From assembly GCA_946187935.1 (NCBI GenBank), contig CAMHSJ010000004.1:1-64000 (forward strand): a stretch of DNA of 64,000 nucleotides, read 5' to 3'. The translations under genes were made by a program, and so were the position numbers. Below, piece by piece: positions 1-8,712 of the stretch (its first letter is position 1; each line of letters opens with the position of its first letter). The stretch comes from an uncultured Clostridia bacterium (GTDB lineage Bacteria; Bacillota; Clostridia; Saccharofermentanales; Saccharofermentanaceae). The notes under the pieces were generated by a model, which worked only from the letters and a program-made list of their open reading frames with translations, was not told where the DNA came from and did not search any database.

Positions 1-18
1 ATCCAAGGAGATAATCAC

Positions 19-909
19 ATGGCATACAGTATGACAGGCTTCGGAAGAGCGGAGAAGATCTTTGACACCAGGAAATACACGGTCGAGATGAAATCCGTTA
101 ACAACAGGTACTGTGATATCAACATACGTATGCCGAGGATATTCAATTTCGCAGATACAGATATCCGCAAGCTCATCACTTCAGGTCTTGTAAGAGGCAA
201 GATAGATGTCTTTATCTATTTTGCTGACTCCGAATCTGAGAGCGAGACTGTTACGGTCAATACGGGACTCGCAAGAGCTTATGCCGATGCCTCAGCCAAG
301 ATATCTGATGCAACAGGCAAGGATAACGACCTTACAGTTAAGGATATCTGCAGTCTCCCTGACGTTCTTAAGATCGAGCAGACCTCAGTTGACGAAGAGG
401 TCATCTTGGATGAGCTTACCAGGACCCTTAAGGAAGCCATAGACGGCATGCTCGCCATGAGATCAAGAGAGGGAGAGAATCTTAAGGCTGATCTTCTTGC
501 CAAGATCGACAAGCTCGAGGAACACAGAAACAGCATCGAGGAGCGTGAGCCCCTCGTGATCGAGAATTACAGGAACAAGTTAAGCGCCAGGATAGATGAG
601 ATACTGACAGGCGACAAGCGTGCATTCTACGATGAATCACGTCTTGCTGCCGAGGTTGCGGTATTCGCAGACAAATGCGCGATAGATGAGGAAGTCACGA
701 GGCTTACGAGCCACTTTGAGCAGGCCAGGAAGATCTTAAACTCCAAGTCAGGAGCCATCGGAAAGCAGATGGATTTCCTGGTGCAGGAGATCAACAGGGA
801 GATCAACACCTGCGGTTCGAAGGCCAATGACATTGAGATCACGGGACTTGTCCTTGCGATGAAGAACATAGTCGAAGAGATAAGAGAACAGATCCAGAAT
901 CTTGTCTGA
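19..909 (+). CDS. yicC: YicC/YloC family endoribonuclease
   Basis: A 296-residue protein of the YicC family (E. coli YicC, B. subtilis YloC), which are endoribonucleases linked to RNA turnover and stress survival. The N-terminus MAYSMTGFGRAE is the family signature, and the C-terminal part (about residues 210-296, with GKQMDFLVQEINREINTCGS) is the conserved DUF1732 region. Length is normal. The start ATG at 19 has an AAGGAG ribosome site at 5-10. It heads the Firmicute housekeeping cluster yicC-remA-gmk-rpoZ, probably one operon, with 20 bases to the next gene. Its own promoter would lie before the window. The family call is secure; the exact substrate here is not known. Confidence 0.95.
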   Translation: MAYSMTGFGRAEKIFDTRKYTVEMKSVNNRYCDINIRMPRIFNFADTDIRKLITSGLVRGKIDVFIYFADSESESETVTVNTGLARAYADASAKISDATGKDNDLTVKDICSLPDVLKIEQTSVDEEVILDELTRTLKEAIDGMLAMRSREGENLKADLLAKIDKLEEHRNSIEEREPLVIENYRNKLSARIDEILTGDKRAFYDESRLAAEVAVFADKCAIDEEVTRLTSHFEQARKILNSKSGAIGKQMDFLVQEINREINTCGSKANDIEITGLVLAMKNIVEEIREQIQNLV

Positions 910-929
910 TCTTTGGCGGGGGAGTTTAG

Positions 930-1163
930 ATGGCAGAGTTTATTGATATCGGTTTCGGAAATATTGCAGCGAAGAGCAGGATAGTCTGCTGCTGCGCAGC
1001 CGACTCTGCACCGTCAAGGCGCATGATCCAGGATGCCAAGGACAGAGGAGCATGCATCGACTGCTGCGCAGGCAAGAAGTGCAAGGCGATCCTTGCAACA
1101 GACAGCGATATGGTCATCCTATCTTCTCTTGACGTAGCTGAGATAAGGAGCAGATTAGAGTGA
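930..1163 (+). CDS. remA: RemA-like (DUF370) regulator, cysteine-rich
   Basis: A 77-residue protein of the RemA/YlzA family, the DNA-binding activator of matrix and osmoprotection genes in Bacillus. The family core is clear: IDIGFGNI near the start, SAPSRRMIQDAKDRG in the middle, and TDSDMVILSS near the end. The position between yicC and gmk matches Bacillus. What is odd is seven cysteines in 77 residues: C20-C22 as a run, C42, C45, C46 and C51. Bacillus RemA, as I recall it, has none at these sites. This suggests a metal- or redox-responsive variant, but that is inference. The stop codon overlaps the GTG start of gmk, which suggests translational coupling. Confidence 0.88.
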   Translation: MAEFIDIGFGNIAAKSRIVCCCAADSAPSRRMIQDAKDRGACIDCCAGKKCKAILATDSDMVILSSLDVAEIRSRLE

Positions 1164-1780
1164 ACGGCAAAGGTCTTATAATCGCAGTATCAGGTCCGTC
1201 AGGCGTAGGCAAGGGAACAGTGCTCAATGCAGTTGAGGCTGCTTTAAGGGAAGGTGAGACCGGCAGTGTCGGAAGATCGATATCTGCAACCACGAGAAAT
1301 CCCAGAGGCACTGAGCAGGACGGCGTGGAGTACTACTTTAAGACCAAAGAAGAGTTCGAGAAGCTCATAGCAGACGGCGAGATCATTGAATATGACGTCT
1401 ACTGCGGAAACTACTACGGCACGCCCGCAGCACCCGTAAGACAGATGATAGGCGAGGGCAAGGTCGTTCTTTTCGATATAACGATAGAAGGAAGCCTTGC
1501 GCTCAAGCGTTTCTTCCCTGAGGATGCGGTAACGATATTCATACTTCCGCCTTCGATGGAGGAATTAGAGACAAGGCTCAGGGGCAGAGGCACCGAGGAG
1601 GACGACGTGATCAATGCCAGGCTTACCCAGGCCAAGCTCGAGATCACGAGAGCGGACGAGTTCGAGTTCCTCGTGACCAACAACAGCGTAGAACAGGCAA
1701 GAGACGATATCTTAGCGATAATCAAAGCCTGGAACCTTAGGAAGACAAGACAAATAACGGCAACAAAGAATCTGGTATAA
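1160..1780 (+). CDS. gmk: Guanylate kinase
   Basis: Converts GMP and ATP to GDP and ADP in purine salvage and nucleotide supply. The 206-residue length is typical. The P-loop GPSGVGKGTVL lies at about residues 12-22, followed by the GMP-binding region with SISATTRNPRGTEQDG and the Tyr/Glu segment around VEYYF and IEYDVYCGNYYGTP. It starts at GTG 1160, overlapping the stop codon of the RemA-like gene by four bases (GTGA), so the two are probably coupled. The rpoZ gene follows 20 bases downstream with its own AAAGGAG site. Confidence 0.96.
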   Translation: MNGKGLIIAVSGPSGVGKGTVLNAVEAALREGETGSVGRSISATTRNPRGTEQDGVEYYFKTKEEFEKLIADGEIIEYDVYCGNYYGTPAAPVRQMIGEGKVVLFDITIEGSLALKRFFPEDAVTIFILPPSMEELETRLRGRGTEEDDVINARLTQAKLEITRADEFEFLVTNNSVEQARDDILAIIKAWNLRKTRQITATKNLV

Positions 1781-1800
1781 AGAAAAGGAGAAATGAAAAA

Positions 1801-2268
1801 ATGCTGACAGATCCATCAATCGAGAAACTCAAGGCAAAGGGAGCATCACCTTACGATGTGGCAGTACTCGTAAGCAAGCGTGCAAGACAGCTTACTGAAG
1901 GCGCCCAGCCCATGGTAGATGACAGAGACGTTGCAAACGTCGTATCACTTGCATGCTGCGAAGTTGCAGCTGACAAGGTAGTTGCAGCAGAGGGCGAACA
2001 GAAGGTATATGTTCCCATCACGAGAGAAGAGCGTATCCGCCGTGAGGAGGAGCAGAAGGAGAAGGAGAGAAGAGCTGAAGAGGCAAGACTCGAGAGAGAG
2101 GCTCAGTACAGCGCACTCCCTGAAGAAGAGAAGTCAGACGACGCTCTTGATTCACTCCTTGCAAAGGTTTCAGAGGGCATAGAGGACGAGGGCGACGAGT
2201 TCGCTGATGAGGAGGACTATGAGCCTTCCGAAGAAGATCTCGCTGCAGCCGAGAGTGACGAAGAATAA
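1801..2268 (+). CDS. rpoZ: RNA polymerase omega subunit with long acidic C-terminal extension
   Basis: The first about 70 residues match omega: MLTDPSIEKL, then SPYDVAVLVSKRARQL (the conserved helix that clamps the beta-prime C-terminus), then RDVANVVSLACCEVAADKV. Position after gmk is the usual Firmicute one. The protein is 155 residues, against about 67-91 in Bacillus and E. coli. Residues from about 78 onward are a highly charged tail: first a Glu/Arg-rich likely coiled coil, then an almost purely acidic stretch ending ESDEE. The tail may bind another polymerase partner or be disordered; its role is unknown. Ribosome site AAAGGAG at 1782-1788. Confidence 0.88.
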   Translation: MLTDPSIEKLKAKGASPYDVAVLVSKRARQLTEGAQPMVDDRDVANVVSLACCEVAADKVVAAEGEQKVYVPITREERIRREEEQKEKERRAEEARLEREAQYSALPEEEKSDDALDSLLAKVSEGIEDEGDEFADEEDYEPSEEDLAAAESDEE

Positions 2269-2292
2269 TCAACCAAAGGACAGACAAATAAT

Positions 2293-3708
2293 ATGGCAGT
2301 TTCAAAATCAATGGATAAGATCGTTTCCCTCGCAAAGGTAAGAGGCTTTGTGTATCCGGGTTCGGATATCTACGGCGGTCTTGCAAATGCGTGGGATTAC
2401 GGCCCGTTAGGCGTTCAGCTCAAGAACAACGTCAAGGCCGCATGGTGGAAGAAGTTCGTGCAGGAGAGCCCTTATAACGTAGGTCTCGATGCCGCTATCA
2501 TCATGAATCCCCAGACATGGGTGGCATCCGGTCACGTAGGCGGTTTCTCTGATCCCCTTATCGACTGCAAGCAGTGCAAGGCAAGACAGAGAGCAGACAA
2601 TATCGTAGAGGACTGGAACAAGGAGAACGGCAAAGAGGACGTCCCCGTTGAGGGCATGAGCCCCGAGGAGATGGTCGCATATATCAGGGAGAACAACATT
2701 CCCTGTCCTGTATGCGGCGGTCACAACTTCACGGATATCCGTAAGTTCAACCTGATGTTCAAGACATTCATAGGCGTTACTGAAGATTCGGCTAATGAGG
2801 TCTACTTAAGACCTGAGACAGCACAGGGCATCTTCGTCAACTTCGCTAATGTTCAGCGCAGTGCGCGTAAGAAGATCCCGTTCGGCATCTGCCAGATCGG
2901 CAAGTCATTCCGTAACGAGATCACACCAGGCAACTTTATCTTCCGTACGAGAGAGTTCGAGCAGATGGAATTGGAGTTCTTCTGTGAGCCCGGCACTGAC
3001 CTTGAGTGGTTCGACTACTGGAAGAAGTTCTGCCATGACTGGCTCATCGGTCTGGGCATCAAGGAAGAGGAGCTCAGGACACGTGACCATGCCAAGGAAG
3101 AGCTTGCTTTCTATTCAAGGGCAACAACAGACTTCGAGTTTGCATTCCCGTTCACAGACTGGGGTGAGCTCTGGGGCATCGCTGACCGTACTGACTACGA
3201 TCTCAAGCAGCACATGGAATACTCCAAGCAGGACTTAAGATACTTCGATCCTGCAAGCAACGAGAAGTATATCCCTTATGTCATCGAGCCTTCATTAGGC
3301 GCAGACAGAGTTACTCTCGCATTCCTCTGCTCAGCATATGACGAGGAAGAGTTAGAGGGCGGCGACGTAAGAACGGTAATGCACTTCCATCCTTTCCTCG
3401 CACCTATAAAGATCGGCGTTCTGCCCCTGTCAGCTAAGCTTTCAGACAAGGCACAGCCCATCTTCGAGAAACTCTCCAAGAAGTATATGTGCGAGATGGA
3501 TGACAGACAGTCCATCGGCAAGAGATACAGAAGACAGGATGAGATCGGTACTCCTTACTGCGTCGTATATGATTTCGATTCAGAACAGGATAACTGCGTT
3601 ACTATAAGAGAGAGGGATTCCATGAAGAATGTCGAGTATGAACCCGGCAACATCAGATTCCCCATTGACAAGCTCGAGGAATTCTTCGAGGGTAAATTCG
3701 ATTTTTGA
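2293..3708 (+). CDS. glyS: Glycyl-tRNA synthetase (dimeric class II type)
   Basis: Charges tRNA-Gly with glycine. At 471 residues it is the single-chain alpha2 enzyme, not the alpha2beta2 GlyQ/GlyS form. Class II motifs are visible: [12 protein letters not shown] with [20 protein letters not shown] (motif 2) and [10 protein letters not shown] near the C-terminus (motif 3). A zinc-type Cys4 insertion is present, with CKQCKA at about residues 94-99 and CPVCGG at about 139-144. The C-terminal anticodon-binding domain starts around residue 365 ([13 protein letters not shown]). It sits 24 bases after rpoZ, with weak ribosome site AAAGGACA. Confidence 0.96.
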   Translation: MAVSKSMDKIVSLAKVRGFVYPGSDIYGGLANAWDYGPLGVQLKNNVKAAWWKKFVQESPYNVGLDAAIIMNPQTWVASGHVGGFSDPLIDCKQCKARQRADNIVEDWNKENGKEDVPVEGMSPEEMVAYIRENNIPCPVCGGHNFTDIRKFNLMFKTFIGVTEDSANEVYLRPETAQGIFVNFANVQRSARKKIPFGICQIGKSFRNEITPGNFIFRTREFEQMELEFFCEPGTDLEWFDYWKKFCHDWLIGLGIKEEELRTRDHAKEELAFYSRATTDFEFAFPFTDWGELWGIADRTDYDLKQHMEYSKQDLRYFDPASNEKYIPYVIEPSLGADRVTLAFLCSAYDEEELEGGDVRTVMHFHPFLAPIKIGVLPLSAKLSDKAQPIFEKLSKKYMCEMDDRQSIGKRYRRQDEIGTPYCVVYDFDSEQDNCVTIRERDSMKNVEYEPGNIRFPIDKLEEFFEGKFDF

Positions 3709-3794
3709 TTTCATAAGGTGGAAGCTGTAAGTAGCAGGCCAAATCTTTGGAAATAACAAAACAACAACAATTTAAACGAAAGGCGGACAAAGCA

Positions 3795-6425
3795 ATGGCA
3801 ACAAAGTATGTTTATCTGTTTACCGAAGGTAACGGAAAAATGCGTGAGCTCCTTGGCGGTAAGGGTGCAAACCTCGCTGAGATGACCAACATCGGTCTCC
3901 CGGTTCCCCAGGGTTTCACGATCACAACAGAAGCTTGCACAAAGTACTATGAGGACGGCAGGATGATCAACGATGAGATCTTCGCCCAGATCCTTGAGTA
4001 TGTTGGCAAGATGGAGGAGATCACAGGAAAGAAGTTTGGTGATCTCGAGAATCCTTTGCTCGTTTCTGTACGAAGCGGCGCTAGAGCATCAATGCCGGGC
4101 ATGATGGACACTATCCTCAACCTTGGTCTCAACGAAGAGGTAGTAAACGTTATTGCTGAGAAGTCCGGTAATCCCCGCTGGGCTTGGGACTGCTACAGAA
4201 GATTTATCCAGATGTATTCCGACGTTGTTATGGAAGTCGGTAAGAAGTATTTCGAGGAACTCATCGACAAGATGAAGGCTGACAGAGGAGTTAAGCAGGA
4301 CGTTGAGCTCACAGCTGACGACCTCAAGGAACTCGCTAACCAGTTCAAGGCTGAGTACAAGAGCAAGATCGGAACAGACTTCCCTTCAGATCCTAAGGAA
4401 CAGCTCATGGGCGCTATCAAGGCCGTATTCAGAAGCTGGGACAACCCGAGAGCAAATATCTACAGAAGAGACAACGATATCCCTTATTCATGGGGTACAG
4501 CAGTTAACGTTCAGTCCATGGCATTCGGCAACATGGGTGATGACTGCGGTACAGGCGTTGCTTTCACACGTGACCCTGCTACAGGCGCTAAGGGACTTTT
4601 CGGTGAGTTCCTTACAAACGCTCAGGGTGAGGACGTTGTTGCAGGCGTTCGTACTCCTATGAAGATCGCTGAGATGGAGCAGAAGTTCCCTGAAGCATTC
4701 AAGCAGTTCACAGAAGTTTGCTCCATCCTCGAGAACCACTACCGCGACATGCAGGACATGGAGTTCACCGTTGAGCACGGCAAGCTCTACATGCTCCAGA
4801 CAAGAAACGGTAAGAGAACAGCACAGGCTGCTCTCAAGATCGCATGCGACCTCGTTGACGAGGGCATGAGAACAAAGGAAGAAGCAGTTGCAATGATCGA
4901 TCCGAGAAACCTCGACACGCTTCTGCACCCTCAGTTCGACGCTACAGCACTCAAGGCTGCTACGCCTATCGCTCAGGCTTTAGGCGCATCTCCCGGAGCT
5001 GCTTGCGGACAGATCGTATTCACGGCTGAAGACGCTAAGGAGTGGAAGGCTGCCGGCAAGAAGGTCGTTCTCGTACGTCTTGAGACATCCCCTGAGGATA
5101 TCGAGGGTATGAAGGCTTCACAGGGTATCCTCACAGTCCGTGGCGGTATGACATCACACGCAGCAGTTGTTGCCCGTGGTATGGGTACATGCTGCGTTTC
5201 AGGCTGCGGCGACATCGCAATGGATGAAGCTAACAAGAAGTTCACTCTCGCAGGCAAGGAATATCACGAAGGTGATGAGATCTCCATCGATGGTTCAACA
5301 GGTAAGATCTACGACGGCATCATCCCTACAGTTGATGCTACGATCGCAGGTGAGTTCGGCCGCATCATGGCATGGGCTGATGAGTTCAGAAGACTCAAGG
5401 TAAGAACAAATGCTGATACACCTCGCGATGCCAAGAAGGCTCGTGAGCTCGGTGCAGAGGGTATCGGTCTCTGCCGTACAGAGCACATGTTCTTCGGTGA
5501 AGGCAGGATCGATGCTTTCCGTGAGATGATCTGCTCTGAGACAGTTGAGGAAAGAGAAGAAGCATTGGAGAAGATCCTCCCTATGCAGCAGTCTGACTTC
5601 GAGGCTCTCTATGAGGCACTCGAGGGTTATCCCGTAACCATCAGATTCTTAGATCCGCCGCTCCATGAATTCGTTCCCACAGAGGAAGCTGACATCAAGA
5701 AGCTCGCTGATACTAAGGGCAAGACAGTAGAAGAGATCAAGACAATGATCGATTCCCTCCACGAGTTCAACCCTATGATGGGTCACAGAGGATGCCGTCT
5801 CGCAGTTACATATCCTGAGATCGCAAGGATGCAGACAAAGGCTGTTATCCGTGCGGCTCTCAACGTTAAGAAGGCACACGCTGACTGGAATATCGAGCCT
5901 GAGATCATGATCCCTCTCATCGGTGATGTTAAGGAGCTCAAGGTCGTTAAGGCAGTCGTAGTTGAGACAGCTGATGCAGAGATCGCTGCAGCAGGCTCTG
6001 ACCTCAAGTACGAAGTAGGCACCATGATCGAGATCCCGAGAGCTGCTCTTACAGCTGACGAGATCGGTAAGGAAGCTGCTTTCTTCTGCTTCGGTACAAA
6101 CGACCTCACACAGATGACATTCGGCTTCTCACGTGATGACTCCGGCAAGTTCCTTGATGCATACTATGAGTCAAAGATCTTCGAGTCTGATCCGTTCGCA
6201 CGTCTTGACCAGAACGGTGTCGGCAAGCTCATGCAGATGGCCATTGAGCTCGGCAAGGGCGTTAATCCGAACCTCCACATCGGTATCTGCGGTGAGCACG
6301 GCGGTGATCCTACATCCGTTGAGTTCTGCGATTCCATCGGTCTTGATTACGTATCCTGCTCTCCTTTCAGAGTACCGATCGCAAGACTTGCAGCAGCTCA
6401 GGCTGCTATCGCTCACAAGGGCTGA
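3795..6425 (+). CDS. ppdK: Pyruvate, phosphate dikinase
   Basis: Interconverts pyruvate, ATP and phosphate with phosphoenolpyruvate, AMP and pyrophosphate. In many Clostridia it serves glycolysis in place of, or beside, pyruvate kinase. The 876-residue length is typical. The order is an N-terminal ATP-grasp nucleotide domain, the swivelling phosphohistidine domain (GGMTSHAAVVARGMG, catalytic His in TSHA), and the C-terminal PEP/pyruvate TIM barrel with GICGEHGGDP (catalytic Cys). The reading frame stays open upstream to TTG 3747, but the family N-terminus MATKYVYLFTEGNGK begins at ATG 3795, preceded by AAAGGCGG. An intrinsic terminator follows the gene, so it is probably transcribed alone. 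Confidence 0.97.
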   Translation: MATKYVYLFTEGNGKMRELLGGKGANLAEMTNIGLPVPQGFTITTEACTKYYEDGRMINDEIFAQILEYVGKMEEITGKKFGDLENPLLVSVRSGARASMPGMMDTILNLGLNEEVVNVIAEKSGNPRWAWDCYRRFIQMYSDVVMEVGKKYFEELIDKMKADRGVKQDVELTADDLKELANQFKAEYKSKIGTDFPSDPKEQLMGAIKAVFRSWDNPRANIYRRDNDIPYSWGTAVNVQSMAFGNMGDDCGTGVAFTRDPATGAKGLFGEFLTNAQGEDVVAGVRTPMKIAEMEQKFPEAFKQFTEVCSILENHYRDMQDMEFTVEHGKLYMLQTRNGKRTAQAALKIACDLVDEGMRTKEEAVAMIDPRNLDTLLHPQFDATALKAATPIAQALGASPGAACGQIVFTAEDAKEWKAAGKKVVLVRLETSPEDIEGMKASQGILTVRGGMTSHAAVVARGMGTCCVSGCGDIAMDEANKKFTLAGKEYHEGDEISIDGSTGKIYDGIIPTVDATIAGEFGRIMAWADEFRRLKVRTNADTPRDAKKARELGAEGIGLCRTEHMFFGEGRIDAFREMICSETVEEREEALEKILPMQQSDFEALYEALEGYPVTIRFLDPPLHEFVPTEEADIKKLADTKGKTVEEIKTMIDSLHEFNPMMGHRGCRLAVTYPEIARMQTKAVIRAALNVKKAHADWNIEPEIMIPLIGDVKELKVVKAVVVETADAEIAAAGSDLKYEVGTMIEIPRAALTADEIGKEAAFFCFGTNDLTQMTFGFSRDDSGKFLDAYYESKIFESDPFARLDQNGVGKLMQMAIELGKGVNPNLHIGICGEHGGDPTSVEFCDSIGLDYVSCSPFRVPIARLAAAQAAIAHKG

Positions 6426-6450
6426 TAAGTATTAGCAATTGATCAATGAT

Positions 6451-6480
6451 AGCCGGGGCAATGCCCCGGCTATTTATATT
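6451..6480 (+). terminator. Intrinsic terminator of ppdK
   Basis: A perfect 9-bp GC-rich stem, AGCCGGGGC at 6451-6459 and GCCCCGGCT at 6463-6471, with a three-base loop and then an AT-rich tract ATTTATATTT. It stands 25 bases after the ppdK stop. Confidence 0.85.
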
Positions 6481-6519
6481 TGGCCATATATGCTATGAGC
6501 ATTGTATAAATTGCTGTAT

Positions 6520-6555
6520 ATGATAAAGTCATAATAATGATAAAATTATGATAAA
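6520..6555 (+). promoter_or_regulatory. Three ATGATAAA direct repeats before the antitoxin gene
   Basis: ATGATAAA occurs at 6520-6527, 6537-6544 and 6548-6555, immediately before the ribosome site of the Phd/YefM-type gene. Antitoxins of this family commonly repress their own promoter, so an operator is plausible, but the link is inferred. Confidence 0.4.
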
Positions 6556-6573
6556 TTCTTGCGAGGTGTTCAT

Positions 6574-6831
6574 ATGATCCAGATTAGGCCTGTTTCAGAT
6601 CTGAGGAACAAATTTACAGATATCGAGAAGTGTGTTCAGAGCGGAGAGCCTGTCTATCTTACTAAGAATGGTTATGGTTCAATGGTCGTTCTCAGCATAG
6701 AGACTTTTTCCAGACTTGTTGAATCAGATGACCATATTATGGATGTGGCTGATGCGTTGGCTGCTTCTTCTAAAGAGCGATTGACTCATAAGGAAGTATT
6801 CGGATCATTGCGGAGAAAGATAAACGAGTAA
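6574..6831 (+). CDS. Phd/YefM family antitoxin, apparently orphan
   Basis: An 85-residue Phd/YefM-type antitoxin: N-terminal MIQIRPVSDLRNKFTDIE, then the segment GEPVYLTKNGYGSMVVLSIETF, which is the family DNA-binding fold. Such proteins repress their own operon and bind a RelE/ParE-type toxin through the C-terminus. The start ATG 6574 has GAGGTG at 6563-6568; the in-frame TTG at 6559 is upstream of that site and is not used. A partner toxin is expected directly after it, but only a frameshifted remnant is present. It may therefore be a relic or an antitoxin acting elsewhere. Confidence 0.85.
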   Translation: MIQIRPVSDLRNKFTDIEKCVQSGEPVYLTKNGYGSMVVLSIETFSRLVESDDHIMDVADALAASSKERLTHKEVFGSLRRKINE

Positions 6832-6835
6832 TAAG

Positions 6836-7000
6836 AAGTGCGGATTGCGCTATCTTTCATTATTCTACGAAGAACTTGACCGGGCATTTTTACAAAAGGC
6901 ATCTTAATCTCTCTGATCAGGCTGCAGCTTCTGTCAGGCAGGCTCTGCACCAGGCTGCGCCGCACATAGTATTCGGCTACACGCCCGGCAATCAGCTCGT
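6836..7000 (+). pseudogene. Frameshifted RelE/ParE-type toxin remnant
   Basis: Directly after the antitoxin, one frame reads LRYLSLFYEELDRAF (6845-6889), which resembles the start of RelE/ParE toxins. It then hits a stop at 6905. The resemblance continues one base over, in the frame containing HLNLSDQAAASVRQALHQAA (about 6900-6959). No start codon is left in the first frame, and the usual C-terminal toxin strand is not recognisable. I read this as a toxin gene destroyed by at least one indel. The similarity is judged by eye, so an unrelated open frame remains possible. Confidence 0.45.
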
Positions 7001-7172
7001 AAATAAAAAGCGTCATCTAAAGCAGATCGAAGATAATCTGTCGCAGCTTACAAGAGCAAGTTCAGGCGGTCAGTCTTCTGCGGGAGAAGAGATCCTTTTC
7101 GCTTCTTCCAGTCTGTTGATCATAATGTGAGGTTGCATCCTGCAGCTTAAGAAACATTGAAAATACGGGCTC

Positions 7173-7187
7173 TGTAACATTGTTACA
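7173..7187. promoter_or_regulatory. Perfect 15-base palindrome before the cstA-like gene
   Basis: TGTAACATTGTTACA, with 7-bp arms and a single central T. The same motif, inverted at its centre, occurs at 33122-33136, and a diverged copy lies at 48660-48674. It stands about 45 bases upstream of the extended -10 (7232-7237) of the next gene, in the usual place for a transcription-factor site. The factor is unknown. Confidence 0.5.
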
Positions 7188-7266
7188 CCGCAAAAATAAG
7201 CGTCTGGAATGCCTTTGGGGCGAATATTTGGTATACTGAAGCTATCAATCTCAGGGGAATGGAAGC

Positions 7267-8712
7267 ATGGTTTCATTTATCGTTGCTCTTATAGTTTTGA
7301 TCATTGGATACCTGGTATATGGAAGACTTGTGAGCAAGGTCTTTTCGCCGGATGACAGAACCACGCCTGCCGTTTCCGTTAACGACGGCGTTGACTGTAT
7401 CCCGATGAAGACTTGGAAGGCAGTGCTCATCCAGCTCCTTAACATTGCAGGAACGGGCCCTATATTCGGCGCGCTGATGGGAGCATGCTTCGGACCTGTC
7501 GTATTCCTGTGGATAGTGTTTGGCGCGATCTTAGGCGGTGCCGTGCACGATTATATGACAGGCATGATCTCTGAGCGTAATGGCGGTGCCTCCATAGCAG
7601 AACTCTCGGGAAAGTATCTCGGCAGGCCTGTTCTTTATATTATGCGCGTGTTCTCCGTGCTGCTCTTGCTCCTTACAGGCACGGTCTTTATAACCAGCCC
7701 CGCAGCTCTTATCGCAAAGCTCACGCCGTCGTTCCTGCCGCAGACATTATGGATCGTAGTGATCCTGATCTATTATGTCCTGGCAACGCTCCTTCCGATA
7801 GACAAGGTGATAGGCAAGCTCTATCCCGTATTCGGCGTTATCCTGATCATAATGGCCATAAGCATCGCAGGAGCCATGTTTATCCTGCCTCAGTATCAGA
7901 TCCCTGAGATAACGCTCGCGGATCTTCACCCGGATGATCTGCCGATATGGCCGTTTATGTTCATTACCGTCGCCTGCGGAGCGATATCAGGATTCCATGC
8001 AACACAGTCTCCGATGATGGCCAAGTGCATCACTTCCGAAAAGGAAGGCCGCAAGGTATTCTACGGAGCCATGATCATCGAATCTGTCATCGCTCTCGTA
8101 TGGGCCGCTGCAGGTGTCGCTTTTTATGGCGGAACTACTATGCTGAACGAAGCGCTCACAGCATCAGGACAGTCAGGCGCAGTTTATGAGATAAGCAAGA
8201 CGATGCTGGGAAGTGTAGGCGGAGTTCTTGCCATCATAGGCGTTGTTGTCTGTCCCATTACTTCAGGTGATACGGCATTCAGAAGCGCAAGACTTATTCT
8301 TGGAGAATGGACAAAGCTCGATCAGAAGAAGATAAAGAACCGTCTCATCATCACTATCCCGCTTCTTGCAGCAGGCGCAGTCTTAACGCAGCTTGATTTC
8401 AATGTGTTGTGGAGATATTTCTCCTGGAGCAATCAGACTCTTGCCATGATCGCATTGTGGGTAGCAACAGCTTATCTTATGAAGGAAGGCAAATACCGGT
8501 TCGGTTCATTTATTACTGCTATGCCTGCAGCATTTATGTCGGCAGTGTCTATGACATATATCCTGATGGCAGATGAAGGCTTCAAGCTTTCTAATACTGT
8601 CTCTTATCCCATAGGGATCGGATTTGCTGCTATATTGTTTGTGATATATACGATCGTCTTTACGAGAGGTACTAAGAAAGAGAAGGTAGATAATAATGAT
8701 CCTGTTCATTAA
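7267..8712 (+). CDS. cstA: CstA family carbon-starvation protein / peptide or pyruvate transporter
   Basis: A 481-residue multi-span membrane protein of the CstA family, which takes up peptides or pyruvate during carbon limitation. Conserved segments include GTGPIFGALMGACFGP, GAVHDYMTGMISERNGG and SGFHATQSPMM. The length fits the short Firmicute form; E. coli CstA is about 700 residues. Start ATG 7267 follows AGGGGAA at 7253-7259. It overlaps the next gene by 17 bases, so they are co-transcribed. A palindromic operator candidate lies upstream at 7173-7187. Confidence 0.9.
   Translation: MVSFIVALIVLIIGYLVYGRLVSKVFSPDDRTTPAVSVNDGVDCIPMKTWKAVLIQLLNIAGTGPIFGALMGACFGPVVFLWIVFGAILGGAVHDYMTGMISERNGGASIAELSGKYLGRPVLYIMRVFSVLLLLLTGTVFITSPAALIAKLTPSFLPQTLWIVVILIYYVLATLLPIDKVIGKLYPVFGVILIIMAISIAGAMFILPQYQIPEITLADLHPDDLPIWPFMFITVACGAISGFHATQSPMMAKCITSEKEGRKVFYGAMIIESVIALVWAAAGVAFYGGTTMLNEALTASGQSGAVYEISKTMLGSVGGVLAIIGVVVCPITSGDTAFRSARLILGEWTKLDQKKIKNRLIITIPLLAAGAVLTQLDFNVLWRYFSWSNQTLAMIALWVATAYLMKEGKYRFGSFITAMPAAFMSAVSMTYILMADEGFKLSNTVSYPIGIGFAAILFVIYTIVFTRGTKKEKVDNNDPVH

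Larger units (their letters stand above)
6832..7266. other. 435-base interval without an intact gene
   Basis: This stretch holds the decayed toxin remnant (about 6836-7000), a further open frame to 7130 with no recognisable protein, the perfect palindrome at 7173-7187, and an extended -10 promoter element (TGGTATACT, TATACT at 7232-7237) for the cstA-like gene. I see no RNA gene in it. Confidence 0.6.

Noticed and set aside
3747..3794. TTG start giving a 16-residue longer pyruvate phosphate dikinase
   Set aside because: The family N-terminus begins at ATG 3795, which has a ribosome site; the extension reads through it.
7173..7187. TnrA/GlnR or CcpA site
   Set aside because: TnrA/GlnR sites need seven bases between TGTNA and TNACA and here there are five. 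CcpA sites need a central CG in a 14-base palindrome and here the centre is CATTG.
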